The notes under the pieces were generated by a model. It saw only the letters and a program-made list of their open reading frames with translations, searched no databases and was not told where the DNA came from. 64,000 bases of DNA from positions 1,914,501 to 1,978,500 of the forward strand of contig JABWDB010000018.1 in the NCBI GenBank assembly GCA_019614645.1, read 5' to 3'. Source of the stretch: Stratiolaelaps scimitus. Taxonomy: Eukaryota > Arthropoda > Arachnida > Mesostigmata > Laelapidae. Both the position numbers and the translations under genes were made by a program. Shown piece by piece: positions 1 to 13,319 of the stretch (position 1 is the stretch's first letter; every line of letters starts with the position of its first letter).

Positions 1-3000
1 GCAGCAGTCGTCGACTAGAAGCCCTCGTTGCGTTCGTCTTCATCGCGGAGTGCTGCGGGCCAGCGACTACGATGACATTGGGGGCATCATAGGCTGCTGT
101 ACCGGCTGCAACAGCTACATCAGAACTCAGCAGTTCAAATGCTGTTGCGGCGGCGGCGGCAGCGGGTAGTGCTACTGGCTGTGAATTTGCCAACGCTGAA
201 CGTGTACAAGCGTCCCATCCGTCGTCGTTGTGAGTATCAGCATAATCATTGTCGTCATCATGATCAATATCATCAGCGAGCGAAGTAGCAGAGAGAGAGA
301 GAGAGCACTTTTGGGGAACGGGACTGGAGCTCGGCCGAAGTGCCGCCTGTAGAAAAGGGGTGTGTGTGTGTGTGCAACGGATGAGCTCTGAACTGAGCTG
401 CGAAAGTCGAACAGTCGATTGACGCAATCGCACAGCGCGAGAATCTTGTGCATATGAATGACGACGAGGACGAACATAATATAAGACGAGTTCGGGTGGC
501 TGCTGGTCGACGGGTTGGCGAGAGCCGACCACGGTGAGTGCGCCCAATCGCTGCTCTTGTGTACGTTGGCTAGATGTAGTATGATGATGTAGCAGCTTCG
601 TTTCCATCGTGTCGAGAGTGCGAAGAGCGCACCGCCACCACCGACAAAGAAGCAACTTCAGACCAAGAACAACAACAACGACAACATAGGCGGGAGCATA
701 CGTATCGGCATTATATGATACTGCATAGTGCATATTGCATAAACACGCGGAGGGCTAAAGGCTGTGATGGGTGGCCCACGGGCGGCGGCTCGTCGACGTC
801 CCACAGCGGATGCGAATGAACCCAGAAAATGTGAATAATCAACCTTTCGAGCCGGTAGGCGGCGGCGGCGGCGACGGCAGCGGCGGCCCAGCGCCGCAGC
901 GTTGAGCAGACTTGACTGAGTCTGAGAGAATGAATGTGTTTGTCTGTGTGTCCGCCGTTGTATCGGTATCTCCGTCGAGCGGGTCCGTCCGTCCATCCGC
1001 CCGTGCGTCCGAGAGTCGTTACCGCCATACTCGAGTGTATTTTATGTCTATATGTTGTCGTAGTGGTAGGTGTGATAGATACGATCCAGGATCCTGTAGG
1101 AGACCGATCGTACAGCGAGAGAGAGAGAGGGACACGGGTAGAGTGTCTAGCTAACTGACTCGGCGACATGTCGCCTGCAGATTCTGCGCCGAAAACGTGT
1201 ATCTCCCTATCTCGTCGCTCTCTCGCGCGAACGCGCACAATCTGTCTCGATATTAGCATGAGCGCATCATCTCGGACAGGCATATTTGCAATGGTCGAAG
1301 TTGTGCTGTTGTCCTGCACGTAATATGGCCACGTAATAATCAATGCTGGATAGAGCTGGATATGGACAGGGATCGATCGGTTTAACCTGTACAGGTCACT
1401 GTAGACCTTCACCCGGCTGCAGTAATAATGTGATAGTAATAATAATATCAAGGGTTATCCACACTGATAAATTGTTGTCATTTGCTAATTATAATGATAC
1501 GAGATTATTCTAGTTCTTCGTTAATTACAATACACCTATGGTATTTACTATCGGTATAATAGTTAATAAATATGTATGTCGGCATGGTCGACGTCAGGAC
1601 CCGCCAGGAATATTCAAGTTGTCCGCAGCTTGCCCAGATACCTCCTTGGAGAGTCGGATAGCGAGAACGGTCTCCGTGGATTCGGACGCAACTGACACGA
1701 CATGCGCGATAGCGTTGTATCAACATAAATGAGGTGTACGTTCTCGATGTTTTATGGCGCTCCGGCCAGATAATAACTATACGTAACGCATAAAAGAGCC
1801 TCCCTGACATAAACAGAGAGATCGTTCCGATTATCAGAGTTCGTCAGATTGTCAGAGAGTTTTTCTTTTGTCTAGTGAAATCGAAACTCCTGCAAACATA
1901 TACACACACACACTATACTCTACAACTAGCAGGTCGCGTCGATGTAAGATGTTACTACTTTATGTTCGAGTTACGTTATTGATGAATTTAAGCAATTCGC
2001 GGCGCGGCATCACGGCGATTCGAATCCGAATGGCCACGAAGTATGCAGTCGATAATTACAGACGGAGTCGAAATGGGGGTCGGCAGCAACTATCACACGA
2101 TCCGATTAGACTTACCTATTAGGCATATCGAGGAGCCGGCTAACGTCAGCGGCCATGAGGCTAATTCGTGAGAACACCCGAACGTATCGATCAGAGCGAC
2201 GTAGATGAGTGCGCCCGATCGCATGATACCGAACAGGCAGAAATTGATGAAAAGTACACAGAATACTAGAAAATAGTCCTCCGAAGTTCGGCTCCACATC
2301 ATGTTATCTCCAACGCTGCACATGCGTCGTCGACTTGTTCACGTCAGTTTGTCACTAGAGTTTCCGCTCGAAGGGATCGCCGGTGGTGATAATGTTGACT
2401 CGGCGATATTGGCGTGGATATCACACGAACGAATGCTGATTTAGGTTGAGCGGCGGTCTTCGCTTCCACTACGGCTGTCCGGACTAGAAGCGGTCACCAG
2501 ATCGCACGCTTGTTGACGGCTAGAGCTCATGTTCCGGTTCAAGGTCGACTCAGTTCCCAAGGCATTTAACCTTCGTCGAATGGTGCGCTTGATGTTACTC
2601 TGCGAACACACGTACGGCAACGATTCGACTCTTTGGAAATCGAATACTGCTGCTGCTGTTGCTGCCGATTGTTGTTAATATGTCCTTCAATGCGCGTCCG
2701 TGGATAGTTGACAGGCCGAAACATGCATCAGAGTGCGCCGATTTGCGATCTCTTTATATACCATCACGTTACCACCAAGGCGACGATATCACAGGTTGGC
2801 ACGCGCAGCAGAGAGCTGTAACTTGGCCGCGCGGAATGGGACCTACCAGCTCAACGTCGACAGACGGAGTATCTATATGCTTGCCAATCGTACGAAGAGA
2901 TGCACCCAATCGGAACGAGAGCAAGATGCAACTCGACGTCCTCTCCGAAAGCGCTCACGCTGAGGCTGCCGGACGCCGTTAGCAGTTCGCGCTGGAGGTT

Positions 3001-3560
3001 GACAGTGGAGCTGGTGGTGGAGCTGACGCCAGCAGTGGTTGTGGTCACCGTCACCCTGCCCGCCTTGGTGTCGATCGCTCGACACGTGGATCGCTGAGCA
3101 CGTGGATATGGGCGCCCTTATTGGTTCTCCACGTCGCCGGCGTCGTCTTTCTTCTCCTCCTCGTCCACCAGCAGCAGCAGCAGCAGCAGCACCACCACCT
3201 TCCCTGACGAGACTGCAGCAGCTGGGGGAGTGGGTGTCAGCATATCTCAGTGAGGATACCTCTCTTTCCCTCTCTGTAAGTCAGTATGTCTGTATCTTAA
3301 CCCGTCCCGCGTCCCGCGCGCGTGAACCAGCCAGTCGGCCCACCGATATTCACGTGTGTACAAACAAACTCTGTCGATACCCGGCGCGCTTCGGTCGCCT
3401 TATAACCTGCCTCACTGTATGTTTCACTATGTCACACCGTTGCCGGCCAGATGCTATCTCATGTCTGATGGTAGAGGCGTTGGGCCGCCAACGTTTACCA
3501 CGATCCGAAGTTGCCTTTCTCACGGGGTGCGCGAGCTACGCCCGCAGAGCATGTACGAGT

Positions 3561-3842
3561 TCACTTGCCGGTCCCGGCTCGTTCATCCTGTTCGGCTGCT
3601 GCTTCACTGGTGCTCGGTCGTCGAAAATCACCGGCGGCATCGTCGTCGTCGGCGGTGGCGGCTGTGTACACTGCCGGTGTTGGTTGTGTTGTTAGCGACC
3701 GTAGTGGAGCTGCTGCTGCAGTTACCGAGGATATCGATGCTTGTTGTTGTTGTTGTTGCGGCTGCCGCGGCTGCCGCAAACTCGTGAGTGCTGCTTCCGT
3801 CGCAGCTGCTGTTGTCGTTATCGACGTCCTCGCCAGAGCTGC

Positions 3843-3875
<33 letters not shown>

Positions 3876-3944
3876 GAACGCAGGCGGCGTTGGCAAGCGG
3901 CCGAGCAACGATGACAACGTCATACCCACGACCATCTCACGCAC
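3561..3944 (-). CDS. Possible low-complexity exon with poly-Ala and poly-Gln
   Basis: This 127-codon open frame starts at an ATG and encodes about thirteen alanines in a row near residues 24-36, a run of glutamines near residue 64, and four aspartates further on. Mixed Ala/Gln/Asp homopolymers are common in arthropod transcription factors and other regulatory proteins, and here come from CAG-type tracts read on the minus strand. There is no recognised domain and no convincing splice-site pair. An overlapping plus-strand frame (3511-3993) also stays open, so the openness may be only a by-product of GC-rich repeats. I do not recognise a gene and give this as a candidate only. Confidence 0.15.
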
Positions 3945-4159
3945 CCTTGCCCAAACAAAATCCGTTCGCTGCTCCCTACGCTTGTCTCGTTAGCATACAC
4001 TGGCCGGCACCGTAAACGCCAGCCGTTCAGGTTCGGCAGAGCGCCACGGCGGGAGTCGAAACTAGCCGTTGCAGCTGCAGGCGGCTGTTGTCTTCCATAT
4101 CCACGTTTCCGATTCCAGCGGCCTCCGGCGGCGGCCGGCGACGCCAGCCTCTCTTCCAC

Positions 4160-4215
4160 CCTCTCTCTCGCTCTCTCTCTCTGTCTGTTTCCCTCGCACA
4201 AGACCGTCAGTCAGT
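4160..4215 (+). promoter_or_regulatory. CT-tract plus initiator-like motif
   Basis: A CT-rich tract is followed by TCAGTCAGTGAG at about 4208-4219. TCAGT is the arthropod RNA polymerase II initiator consensus, and CT/GA tracts upstream of it are common in such promoters. There is no mapped transcript and no clear downstream gene, so this is only a candidate promoter. Confidence 0.15.
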
Positions 4216-6606
4216 GAGTCTCAGGCCGCTCGCGAGGAGAACTCTTTCTAGTACTCCGTTGGCTTTCTGCCCGGTCTCTCTCTCTCTTTGGATCGCGCTG
4301 CCGTTAGCGATCACTGCCGGCGTTCACACACACGCACACACAGACACCCTCTCTCGATCGCTGCGACAGCAGTATCGGGCTATGCAACGCTGTCGACGGT
4401 GGTGGTACCGGCGGCTGCGGTGGCGGCGGCAGCAGAGACTGCCACCAGATTTGCTGCTGCTCCTCCTCGTGCTGCGGGAACCACAAGTTGTGCTGACTCC
4501 GTCTCTCACTGCACAACGTCTATCAGCGCCACTGCTGCTGATAACAATACTACAATTTCGGTCCGTCGGCCGTGACGCGCGCGCCGAGCTCCAGCCGGAT
4601 CGCGAAGACGGCACCGGGTGTCGGCGTTCCGCTGCGAATGATACAGAGGTGCATTGGCCTGGCAACATCGCGCGCGACGGACTGGCCGTGGGGAGTGGTC
4701 AACCACCGATCCAGTGTGCTAGATGTTTGCGGCGACGCGCTGTGCAGCCTTCGCGCTAATCGTCCCGACCGCGAGCGTCGCCGTGTCTAAGCTCAGTCTA
4801 CGATGCGCGATGTGATTGATGCTCGCGGTAGTTGACTGGATGGAGCGGAGAACTTTTTTTGCCGGAGCCAACAGCTGCTCCCACTCCGAACTTGCGGCTG
4901 CTCTGTGCTCGTCGTCTCGCAGCGGTAAGCCCTCTCGAACGTTAGCTAAGTCGGACGTTGCAACGACTCGCTCACGTCTTCGATCGTAGCTGTCGTTATA
5001 ATAGGCACGTGTCGATGAGAGGCGGTACACGATGCAGTGTATAGTGGGTGGATTCCTTCGTCGATTTTGTTTCTCTCAGTCGCAAGTAAACGCTCACTCA
5101 CGCTAGCTTCTGCCTGCGGCTCGTATTCGAAGCCATGTCACCAGCAATCATCTGTTGTTGGGGTACTACACTGCCTGACGTTGGTCCGACGGTGCAAGGT
5201 TGTCCCACAGTGAAGCTGGTAGCAGTCACTTTTAGTCGCTGACCTCTTGAGGTCGGGGTTTTCTTCACGATATCTGTCACTGATACATAGTATCATATAT
5301 GAACAAACGCGTAGACGAGGAAAGCGCGATTCCGGATAGGGTAGAACGGCAACAGTAGAAGACGTTCGATCCAGTTCTGCTGTCGCTGCCGACAAGAGCA
5401 ATACTACTATGTTGTTGTTGTATCTTGTTCAAGTTTACCGCTGTCAGCAACTCGCTGTGACTGGCGTACAACCAATGCTCCCAGCTCTTGGCAGCGCCAA
5501 CATTGGCGACCACGACCAGCAGCGTGCGTCTTGTTCCATCGTAGCGTTGTTACGTAGCGTTCCGGCCGGCACGGGGCCGTCAGAATCGATCTGCCCACCG
5601 GCTGTTGCAGTTGTTCTCTAGGTTCTCGATGTTATATAATACAACAACAAGTATATCGCGCCATCAGTCGAGTCACGCACACCGATCCACTATGGCGGGC
5701 GGAACCGGAGCTATTACGGCCACTGTCGTTTCTGTCCGCTGCCGGCGTTCGATGACGTCTTTGGAGGGAGCGCGCAGAGAGACGCTAGCGCGCATTCGCG
5801 CAGTGGAAGCGTACTAGCACAATCCAGGCCGGGCCGGTCGTCTAACTGATTGCCCGCACAGGAGTTCCCCTATAGTCGTTCATCAGATACTGGCTCACTT
5901 CACTCGCTCGGTCGGCAGATGTAAACACGGGAGCGCTACTAGCGCCTCCACCCGGCGGCCGATCAAACGACGACGTTGGTAGCAGTGGTAGCAGCAGCAG
6001 CACCGGCATTAACGACAACATGCGATGCCGGCAGCGGTAAGAACACCATACCGCAGTTGGCCACATTCCGTCGAGAGAACCACAACAACCATAGAACCAA
6101 CCATAACGACAGCATCATGATGTTAAGAAGAGGAAGAAGAAGAAAAAAAAGAGCTTCCTGATCCGGAACAGCTCAGAGTAGATGTACTGGTTAGGTGAGT
6201 TCGGCGTTGCGAAACAGTCACACCACTGTCCGACCCGTCGCGAGCTCTGTGAGGCCACACTCACGATGTCTCTCCGTTGCAGCTGGCACGCTCACTGACT
6301 GATTTACCGGATGGTAACGCGCGCGAGGGACAACTATTACTCGATACAAAATCCAATATTCATAAACGTCCATCCGTTCCATTCATTCGCCGGCTGGCTG
6401 CTTCTGAGGCTCAAGTCCGCTAGTTGTTGTATTGAGCAGTAAGAAGTACCACTACTACTGTTGCTGCTGCTGCTGCTGCAGCAGCTCTTCCGCCGCAGTA
6501 GCAAAATGCAGGTCACCAGAAAGGAGATGGCTGGTCGGTTCATCTGCCTGTCTGTCGGCCGATTCGATACGTCGAACGCACAACAGATATATACATACAC
6601 ACATTC

Positions 6607-6631
6607 ATATATATATATATATATATATATA
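6607..6631. repeat. (TA)n microsatellite
   Basis: Pure alternating A/T tract of about 25 bases inside the GC-rich first region. It creates artificial Tyr-Ile open-frame segments on both strands. Confidence 0.95.
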
Positions 6632-7950
6632 CTTGACTGTCTCAACTCAACTCTTCTTCCGTCGGTTGCAGTCCGACCAGCCAGCCGGGCATGGCCGCCT
6701 CCCCACCTCCGCTACGAGACCGTCAGATAGTCACTGCTGGTGGAGTTGTGGTGGCAGAGAAACAACTACAGATCGACAGCAGCAGCAGTAGCGCGAACAG
6801 ATTGCGAAAACGAGTGGTTGTGATGGTAGTAGTGGTGGTTCCGCCGCCGCCGTCGCCGCCGCCGTCGCCGCTATCCTGAGTAGCGATTTGACTTCCGCAG
6901 CTGACTTGAGCGCGGTGCGGGTCGCAGCACCAGCTGCCCAGACAGACACGCAGCACAACCGGCGGAGTCCTCTCAGACTCTTCACCTTCGCCGGCTGTCA
7001 GTAATCGCGGCTGCAGTGCCGCTGCGTGTTTCACCAGCGTCGCGGCCGTGTCATGTCGTGTTGTCCGACAACAGGATGATCAGGCCCCGTTCTCAGGCTC
7101 CGTCTCTTGCTGCGCTGTTGTTGTTCCTACGGCGGTAGCCAGCATAGGCGTCAGCAGTCGCCAGGTCGTTGCCGCTGCTCTCAGCGCGGCACCGTTTACC
7201 ACTTGGCCGGTGGTGGTGGTGGCGTGCCGGTAGCCCGTGGCAAACAGGAAGTGTGTCCTCCCTTCGCCTCGAGTAGAGAGGGCCGAGGCCCGGAGGAGAG
7301 CCACTGCCTCAATTCTGGCCGGCACAGCCGAGAGCGGCTGAGAGAAAACGCGCCACAGACGTGGGGAACAGGCCAACGGGCTCTACTGATCGTCATCGTA
7401 CACACGCTGGGACAGAGTACGACGCTGGTATAACTGCTTCAGTAGGGAGGCGAAACGATTGACGGACAACGCACAGGCGGACGAGTATACAGCGTACAGC
7501 TGAATGCACCTACGGAGGTACTGTAGTATTAGCTATTCGTAGCGAGCTCACAGCTTTGCTGTTGGTCAGGCAAACGGCCAAGCTGACGGAGCGGACCACA
7601 TAGTATCGAGCTACTGTGGGAGAGCCACACAAGAGAGCGAGAGAGAGAGAGAGCGACCACAGGTCTGGTACGTACCGTACAGATTCTGTTGGCTAGTGCG
7701 CGAGTAAAGCCGAAAAACAAATGGTAGCACGGGTATACGAGTTGACAACAGCCGCCAGAGAGCGCAGCTGAGGGGCCAGTGCCCTGAGAAAGGCCAGGGG
7801 TTCGAATATGTTATTGTTCGTATACGGCCGTAAAGGAAGTAGGCCATGAACTCCAGGTGGACGCGAGTGTCCTGCTTCGTGGACAGGACGTTGAAAGAGG
7901 ATGCTGCACTGTGCGCTGCGCCGAATTCAGCCAGTAGCGCTCTCGAGAAT

Positions 7951-10200
7951 CCGATTGTGAGCATCGTCGCCAGAACTTGGATTTATTATATGAAAAATAT
8001 GTTTTTTTTCATTTCCTGATGGCGATGTTGTTTCGATTCACACGTCGGATATACGAGATGCTACAGCATGTCGAGTCTGTGCGCTGACGGTGCATTTGGC
8101 CATCACATTGTGTTTCGAAGGGAAAATTTAGCACTTGTGCACTAATAGACGTACAACTTGACCGAGATATAGAAAATTAGCAAAGTTAGCCTGAAGATCT
8201 CGAGTACAAATAAGGGTACATTTTGTACTGACTTGTGTCTGACAAATGTGTGGAAAAATCAACGCAAGTGTTTACATACTAGCAACATCTTGATTGAGTA
8301 TTGTTTTCTAGAGGTTAGCAAATAACACGGATACTACGAGACATCTTAGTTTTACAGATTCTATTTTCGGGGAACAGTTGAACTTATCTCAGGTTCTTTT
8401 CTCTTTCAAAAGTCCAAGTCTGAATTTATTGTTCAGAACTCAATTTAAACAACAAAACAGCTGATTTTCAACTGGACAGTCCTGGAGCCTTATACACGGA
8501 TAGAGTCAGTTGACACATGTTCCATGCTATTTATTATAAGTGCTAAAATGCGTATGACCACGAGACGTATACACTTACGGCTATTGCGCACAGATATTTA
8601 AAAAGCAAACAAGAAATAAAAAAATAAAAATTCTAAATGTTTCCATAGCGATCAAACACAATGTTATGTCAGCAAAGTCGGCTACCTCTCACCTACGAGA
8701 TGAGTGGACAAAATGTCAAGCAGATTTGTATAATGTACGTCGCGAATCATTGGTACGTGTCAACAGCCAAGACCACTTGAGCTTAAGTGAAAACAACATG
8801 TATAGATATTTCGACGAGAACGAGGACAAACTATAGTTTGAAGATTGTGGGATAGGATCGGGCTTAGAGAAACAATCGTGTTTGTCCCAATACGAAAATA
8901 TTTGGTTCTAACGAGAAGTTAGCCGAGATCATTAAAATGGATTGCTCTCGATAACTAAATTTTCAGCCACCCTTGGATAAGTGCTGGAAGAATCTCTTTC
9001 GCAGCAGCCAGCTTGCTATATGATGACAAATATGGGAGACCTCAATGAAGGGTTGTAATTATGGCTTGGGAGGAGGGCCACAGTATCAGCCGTTGACCCC
9101 AGCCGAGAAAGGTCATCTGCTACATAGAGAAGACAGCCTTTTCGTGTAGAATCTCGTTGCCTTCTGATACTACGCCATCTCCAAAGAGAGCGCCCAGTGC
9201 TTACTAAGTAGGATACGCGACCTCGGCGCTAATTAAAGCGAATGCATTCATTCAGTTCAGCACTTGAACTTCGAAACCGCAGAGGAATAGTATGTACATA
9301 GTGTAGGCTCTCTCGCTCGACATATTTTATATGATGTGGTCCTAAGTGGAGCGACCCAATTCCAATGTAAATCCAATGAACTAAGCCCACTTTGCGGAGA
9401 AGAACTGTATATATCTAGAAAACTGGAAACTGGATCTAGAAAAACAACCACACGCTTCTCAATCGATATCCTGAGCAACCAATATTGGCCGTCCTCGAGC
9501 TGCTACCAAAGCGATGACTTGACGTTTGAGACAAGCCATTTTGTAGTAGCACCCAAAAATGACCAATGTAATCTTCCACGACGATAAGGACGATAACGGC
9601 CAGACACGGTGTATTTTCGGTGTCCCGTATAAAACGACTGTATTTTTCCTTGGATGGTTTGCCCTATTCATCATATAGCCGTCGCGGATTATCAGCTGTC
9701 TTGTAAATAATGATTTAGCTGGCAATTAGTACAATAAATTTGATGATATGACAGTAGCCTTCGACCATTATTCCGAAAAGCTCAGCCCGAAAACCTTAAC
9801 GCGCCCTTTGAAGAACTCACTCGTTGGACTAAGGCGATCGAATTGACTGGTTCATACATAATTTAGTAAGAAAAGTGGATTTCGTAAGCTCTGAAAAAGC
9901 GAACAGAGTTTCTTGACAATGAATCTCGCACACATCGACGATGCGGCGGCTAGTCACCCATGGTCGTGGACACATACACCTGTATAGGGTCATCGCGCGA
10001 ATTGAACTGAGCACTCTTCTCCACTCGCATCGTTAAGACAGTCCAACTAGATTGTCTAAATAAATTAATCCTTTCTTGCTAGTGCTGCTTACTTGACAGG
10101 CTATGCTTATTCGAGCAACTGTTAATGTTATGGCAAATACTCCGGAGAAAAGAGAGCAACACGAGAATCTGTTGTGACACAATGTACAGATTGTCTCGGC
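7951..10200. other. Anonymous intergenic or intronic DNA
   Basis: Base composition drops to AT-rich. No open frame with recognisable content, no RNA gene and no repeat structure was seen. The short frames at 9257-9725 on both strands have no recognisable domain. Confidence 0.5.
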
Positions 10201-10501
10201 CAGTGTGTGCGGTTCTCACCGAGGTGGACCGAGTCGCCGGTACCTCTTGGGTAGATTGGCCTGCCTGTCACTGGGGCCTCCTCCTTCACCAGTCTTTTCC
10301 CGCGTATTCCCGCTATCACGGGCCGGGGATTAGGTGACCGAGCGTACCCGGGCAGGACCCCAACGCGGAAGCCAAAGTAGTCGTCGGCGACTAAGGCACC
10401 CGGCCATAGAACTCTAGCTGGAGCAGTACACACCTTCCCTAGAGATCGAAGTAATGCCAAGCGTAACGCCGACTCTAGGGAAGAGATAGATTCCCAGCAG
10501 A

Positions 10502-10594
10502 CCCTGCACTGGATCGGGCCCAGTTTTATGGAGATTGGAGTGTCTCTGGTGGTGTCTGCGAGTTTGAGGAAAATCTCCGCCTCGCAAAAAAAAA
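10502..10594 (+). repeat. A-tailed dispersed repeat, family 'CTGCACTGGATC', copy a
   Basis: One of four copies in this window of a roughly 90-110 base unit. It begins at CTGCACTGGATCGGGCC, continues through GGAGATTGG and a TCTGGTGGTGT block to GTTTGA and AAAATCTCC, and ends in a nine-A run. The others are at 34060-34147 (minus), 38604-38717 (plus) and 42597-42700 (minus). The A-tail at a constant end indicates a retroposed sequence, i.e. the 3' end of a SINE or LINE. The upstream 10200-10500 stretch, which is GC-rich, may belong to the same element but has no second copy here. Confidence 0.7.
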
Positions 10595-10599
10595 CGTAT

Positions 10600-13027
10600 A
10601 TGCGATTTTCCAGGTAGTTATCCGGATCAGTTGAGCTGATTTTTTTTTGAAAACAGAAAACGCTGCTAGTTTAGCTCAATTAGCAATCTCGACGTATTGA
10701 GAAAGGACAGAGCCACGCACGTAGGGGGGGGGCATTTACGTGCGCCGATATTGTTGATTCTCTGTCATCTTTTGCTTGAGCTAACCCCCAGCTCCTGCTC
10801 CATCTGACAGGTCTCAGCACTTAACGTTTAGGAATTACTATGAGGACCTGTCGGGGCCACCTCTGCTTATTTTGTCTGCCTTGCTTGAACATGACAAGAA
10901 TTCTCAAATCAAGAATGATGGTAAAGACTTCAAAGATTCTCCAAAGCGTCCGATAGGATTTGATCCCAGTCCACATGTCCCTCGGCTCTGGCAGTCCAAG
11001 ACGCTAATGATGACTCTGTCTCATCTAACTTTGTTGTATGTAGCATTACGTTCCCTGATCGAATTATATGGTTAGCCTTTTGCATGTTTAGCCAACGAGA
11101 TTGACAGCGAAAATGGTGAATCGTATAAGCACTTATATTGAAGAACTGCATAATGGGGAACTCAAGATAAACCCAGCACAAAAGGGAATATGTGAAATGT
11201 TTGATCAAGCAAGATTTACATGATCAACATAAGTAGCATAAAACACTTTTTTAAATATATAAATTAGGTTTCTTAATAAAATAGACTCTGATCTAGAGAA
11301 AGGTGGACTTAATGGGGAAACGTTTCGACAAATGAATTTCCTTAATTGAGTGAGGGAATCTACAACGGCATCAGTATTTTTTGCGATAGTTATCTACAAA
11401 ATACGGATCTACTTCTCGGGGGGGGGGCGAGTCTATATTAAGCGCGTTTCCTCAAAAAAACCCAATCTTGGATTTTTTTAATGTGGAATCAATTAATACT
11501 CGAGCATTCGCAATGGGCAAGCTGATCTCAAAATTTACCTAGACATTACAAAAGCAACCGATGAGAAACGAATTACCTTCTCAGAAAAGGACGTCGCCTA
11601 GACATAAGTGGCAAATAGCTATAATGGAACACACCGTTGTTCGCATATCCAACTATAAAATCACCCACAACTACATTCGCAAGAGGATTGTGGTCAAAGA
11701 TTCTCGTAGTGCATTTCGTGGGTGTGATAGTGACACCTTTGCAACACACCACAGACAAAAAGCTGAGGTATGTCAACACCATTTTGAGGTGAACGGAGAT
11801 GCTCCAGCGAACTTTTCCTAAAACAATCTGACCACGTGACGGTCGTAGTTTTCCGGGCATCGCAGCGGTACGAACTGGACTCTTTGTGTATTGTCGTTTT
11901 CGGCATCCACAATTGTATGCCATCCTATTTAAATTCTACAATTGATTAATCTAAATCATATTAATCAATCATAAATTACGCAGCACCTTTGTGGAATCCT
12001 GGTCCAAATATGGATAAAGAACGGCTGGAAGATCTGCGCGAAAAGGTTTAATTGTAGGCCTAACGTGAAAACAGCATGCCCCATTCTCGAACGTCTCAGA
12101 ATTGTAGACGGAGTCATCTTTGCCAAGATGGAAGGAAATAAAACTCATGGACACTCATGAGGATTTCGACTCGTGAGGAATATTCGTCAGCTTCGCCATC
12201 CAAGCGAACTGGTCAGCTATTAAGGTTCATTTGCTAATACGAGCTAATACGAGTCAGTCCATTAACGGATCGAGCATCTTGCGATGTCGACAACACAACA
12301 ACAAAGTCGTACCACAAATCACGAAATTACCTACAAGTATTACCCATTCACAAATTCACAGAAAAATGAGAAAATTGCTTACAAATCCATCTTCTGGGAG
12401 TTTGTCACCGGTTACCTTCTCCATGCCCTCGAGTGTAAGATAAACGCACTGCATCTCATTATCTTGTTATCCAGCTTTCTCCCAACAACCTTCGACGAAG
12501 TATGTCACATACGATGAAAACGACACATTAAAGGTCAAACAGTCGCAAGCGTACGACCTATACCTTGGCTACTCGAATGTGACAATGTTTGCTTTGAATC
12601 AACTAGAAGGAAATATTGCAGCCCATAACATCATATACTATACTTGATTGAGCAGAGCTCGTCGTTCCGCTCACACTCATAGATTAGGCAGTGCAAAAAT
12701 TAAAGTGAAATAAGTCAGATCGCTTCGATTTCGCCATGTGTCCTGGCGCCGTCTTAGGCTGTCTGTGTTTACCATCGTCATTTCGTCCTGCCGTGGTTTG
12801 TCTCATGGTGGTGTGGATAATTCCATCGGATATTTCTCATAGTGGTGCCACTGCTATACGAACAGATTCCGACAACGCTGATGAGAGGAGGCCTGGAGGC
12901 CGGTCGCTAACCAAAGTCCATTTCACCTCGCTGATAGTACTTTTCTATGGATATGAATAGAAAACACCGGATTCTGCCTTGCGCCTTGGATGTTTGTCGT
13001 TACTATACCATTGTACATAATGTACTC

Positions 13028-13030
<3 letters not shown>
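10600..13030. other. Anonymous AT-rich DNA, no gene seen
   Basis: Only short unrelated open frames occur. Poly-G runs lie near 10722-10731 and 11418-11426. Frames at 11561-11923 on both strands contain no domain I trust. Confidence 0.45.

Positions 13031-13057
<27 letters not shown>
13031..13057. repeat. (TA)n microsatellite
   Basis: Alternating A/T tract of about 26 bases, close to the 3' side of the minus-strand LINE remnant. Confidence 0.95.
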
Positions 13058-13061
<4 letters not shown>

Positions 13062-13319
13062 TGTGCATGGGTGCCCCACAAGGCTACTACCTGCAAAGAT
13101 ATTCAGTATTATATAAGGTTCAAATCTTGCAAATAGTAGAAGTTTAAAAGTGTGCATCACGTACCAGTGAAATTTTCCGGTCAACTTATTACACCACAAA
13201 GTGTTTCTAACTGAGGCATATGAAGTCACTTCAAACTCGTTTAGAGTCACACATACATAGAAGCACTCGCTGGATTCAACTGCGTGTCGCACGAGTTCGA
13301 TAAACGCAAATTCGTTATT

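Larger units (their letters stand above)
1..7950. other. GC-rich, low-complexity promoter/UTR-like region, no gene named
   Basis: The first 8 kb is richer in G+C than the following DNA and full of short tandem tracts: GA runs near 290-305, 1118-1130 and 7636-7654, CT runs near 4160-4180 and 4275-4290, CAG/GCT runs near 3170-3190, 3847-3876 and 6460-6484, and CCG runs near 6842-6870. Open frames exist on both strands, up to 246 codons at 711-1451 minus, but they are built from repeats and show no recognisable domain. Such texture is typical of arthropod promoter, 5' UTR or first-intron DNA of regulatory genes. The minus frame at 3561-3944 (poly-Ala, poly-Gln and poly-Asp runs) is the most exon-like candidate. 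I cannot assign a gene. Confidence 0.4.

Noticed and set aside
711..1451. 246-codon open frame on the minus strand
   Set aside because: It is one of the longest frames in the window but is built across GA and GC repeats, has no domain, and overlaps open frames on the other strand. Probably a composition artefact.
5842..6066. Minus frame with a signal-peptide-like MLSLMPVLLLLPLLP start
   Set aside because: The hydrophobic run comes from a GCAGCA-type repeat and the frame ends soon after; no downstream exon or conserved domain could be found.
11561..11923. THAP-like VCQHHFE motif on the plus strand with Cys-rich frames opposite
   Set aside because: Only the CxxHF signature is present. The N-terminal Cys pair, conserved Trp and C-terminal AVP motif of THAP domains are not found at the right distances.
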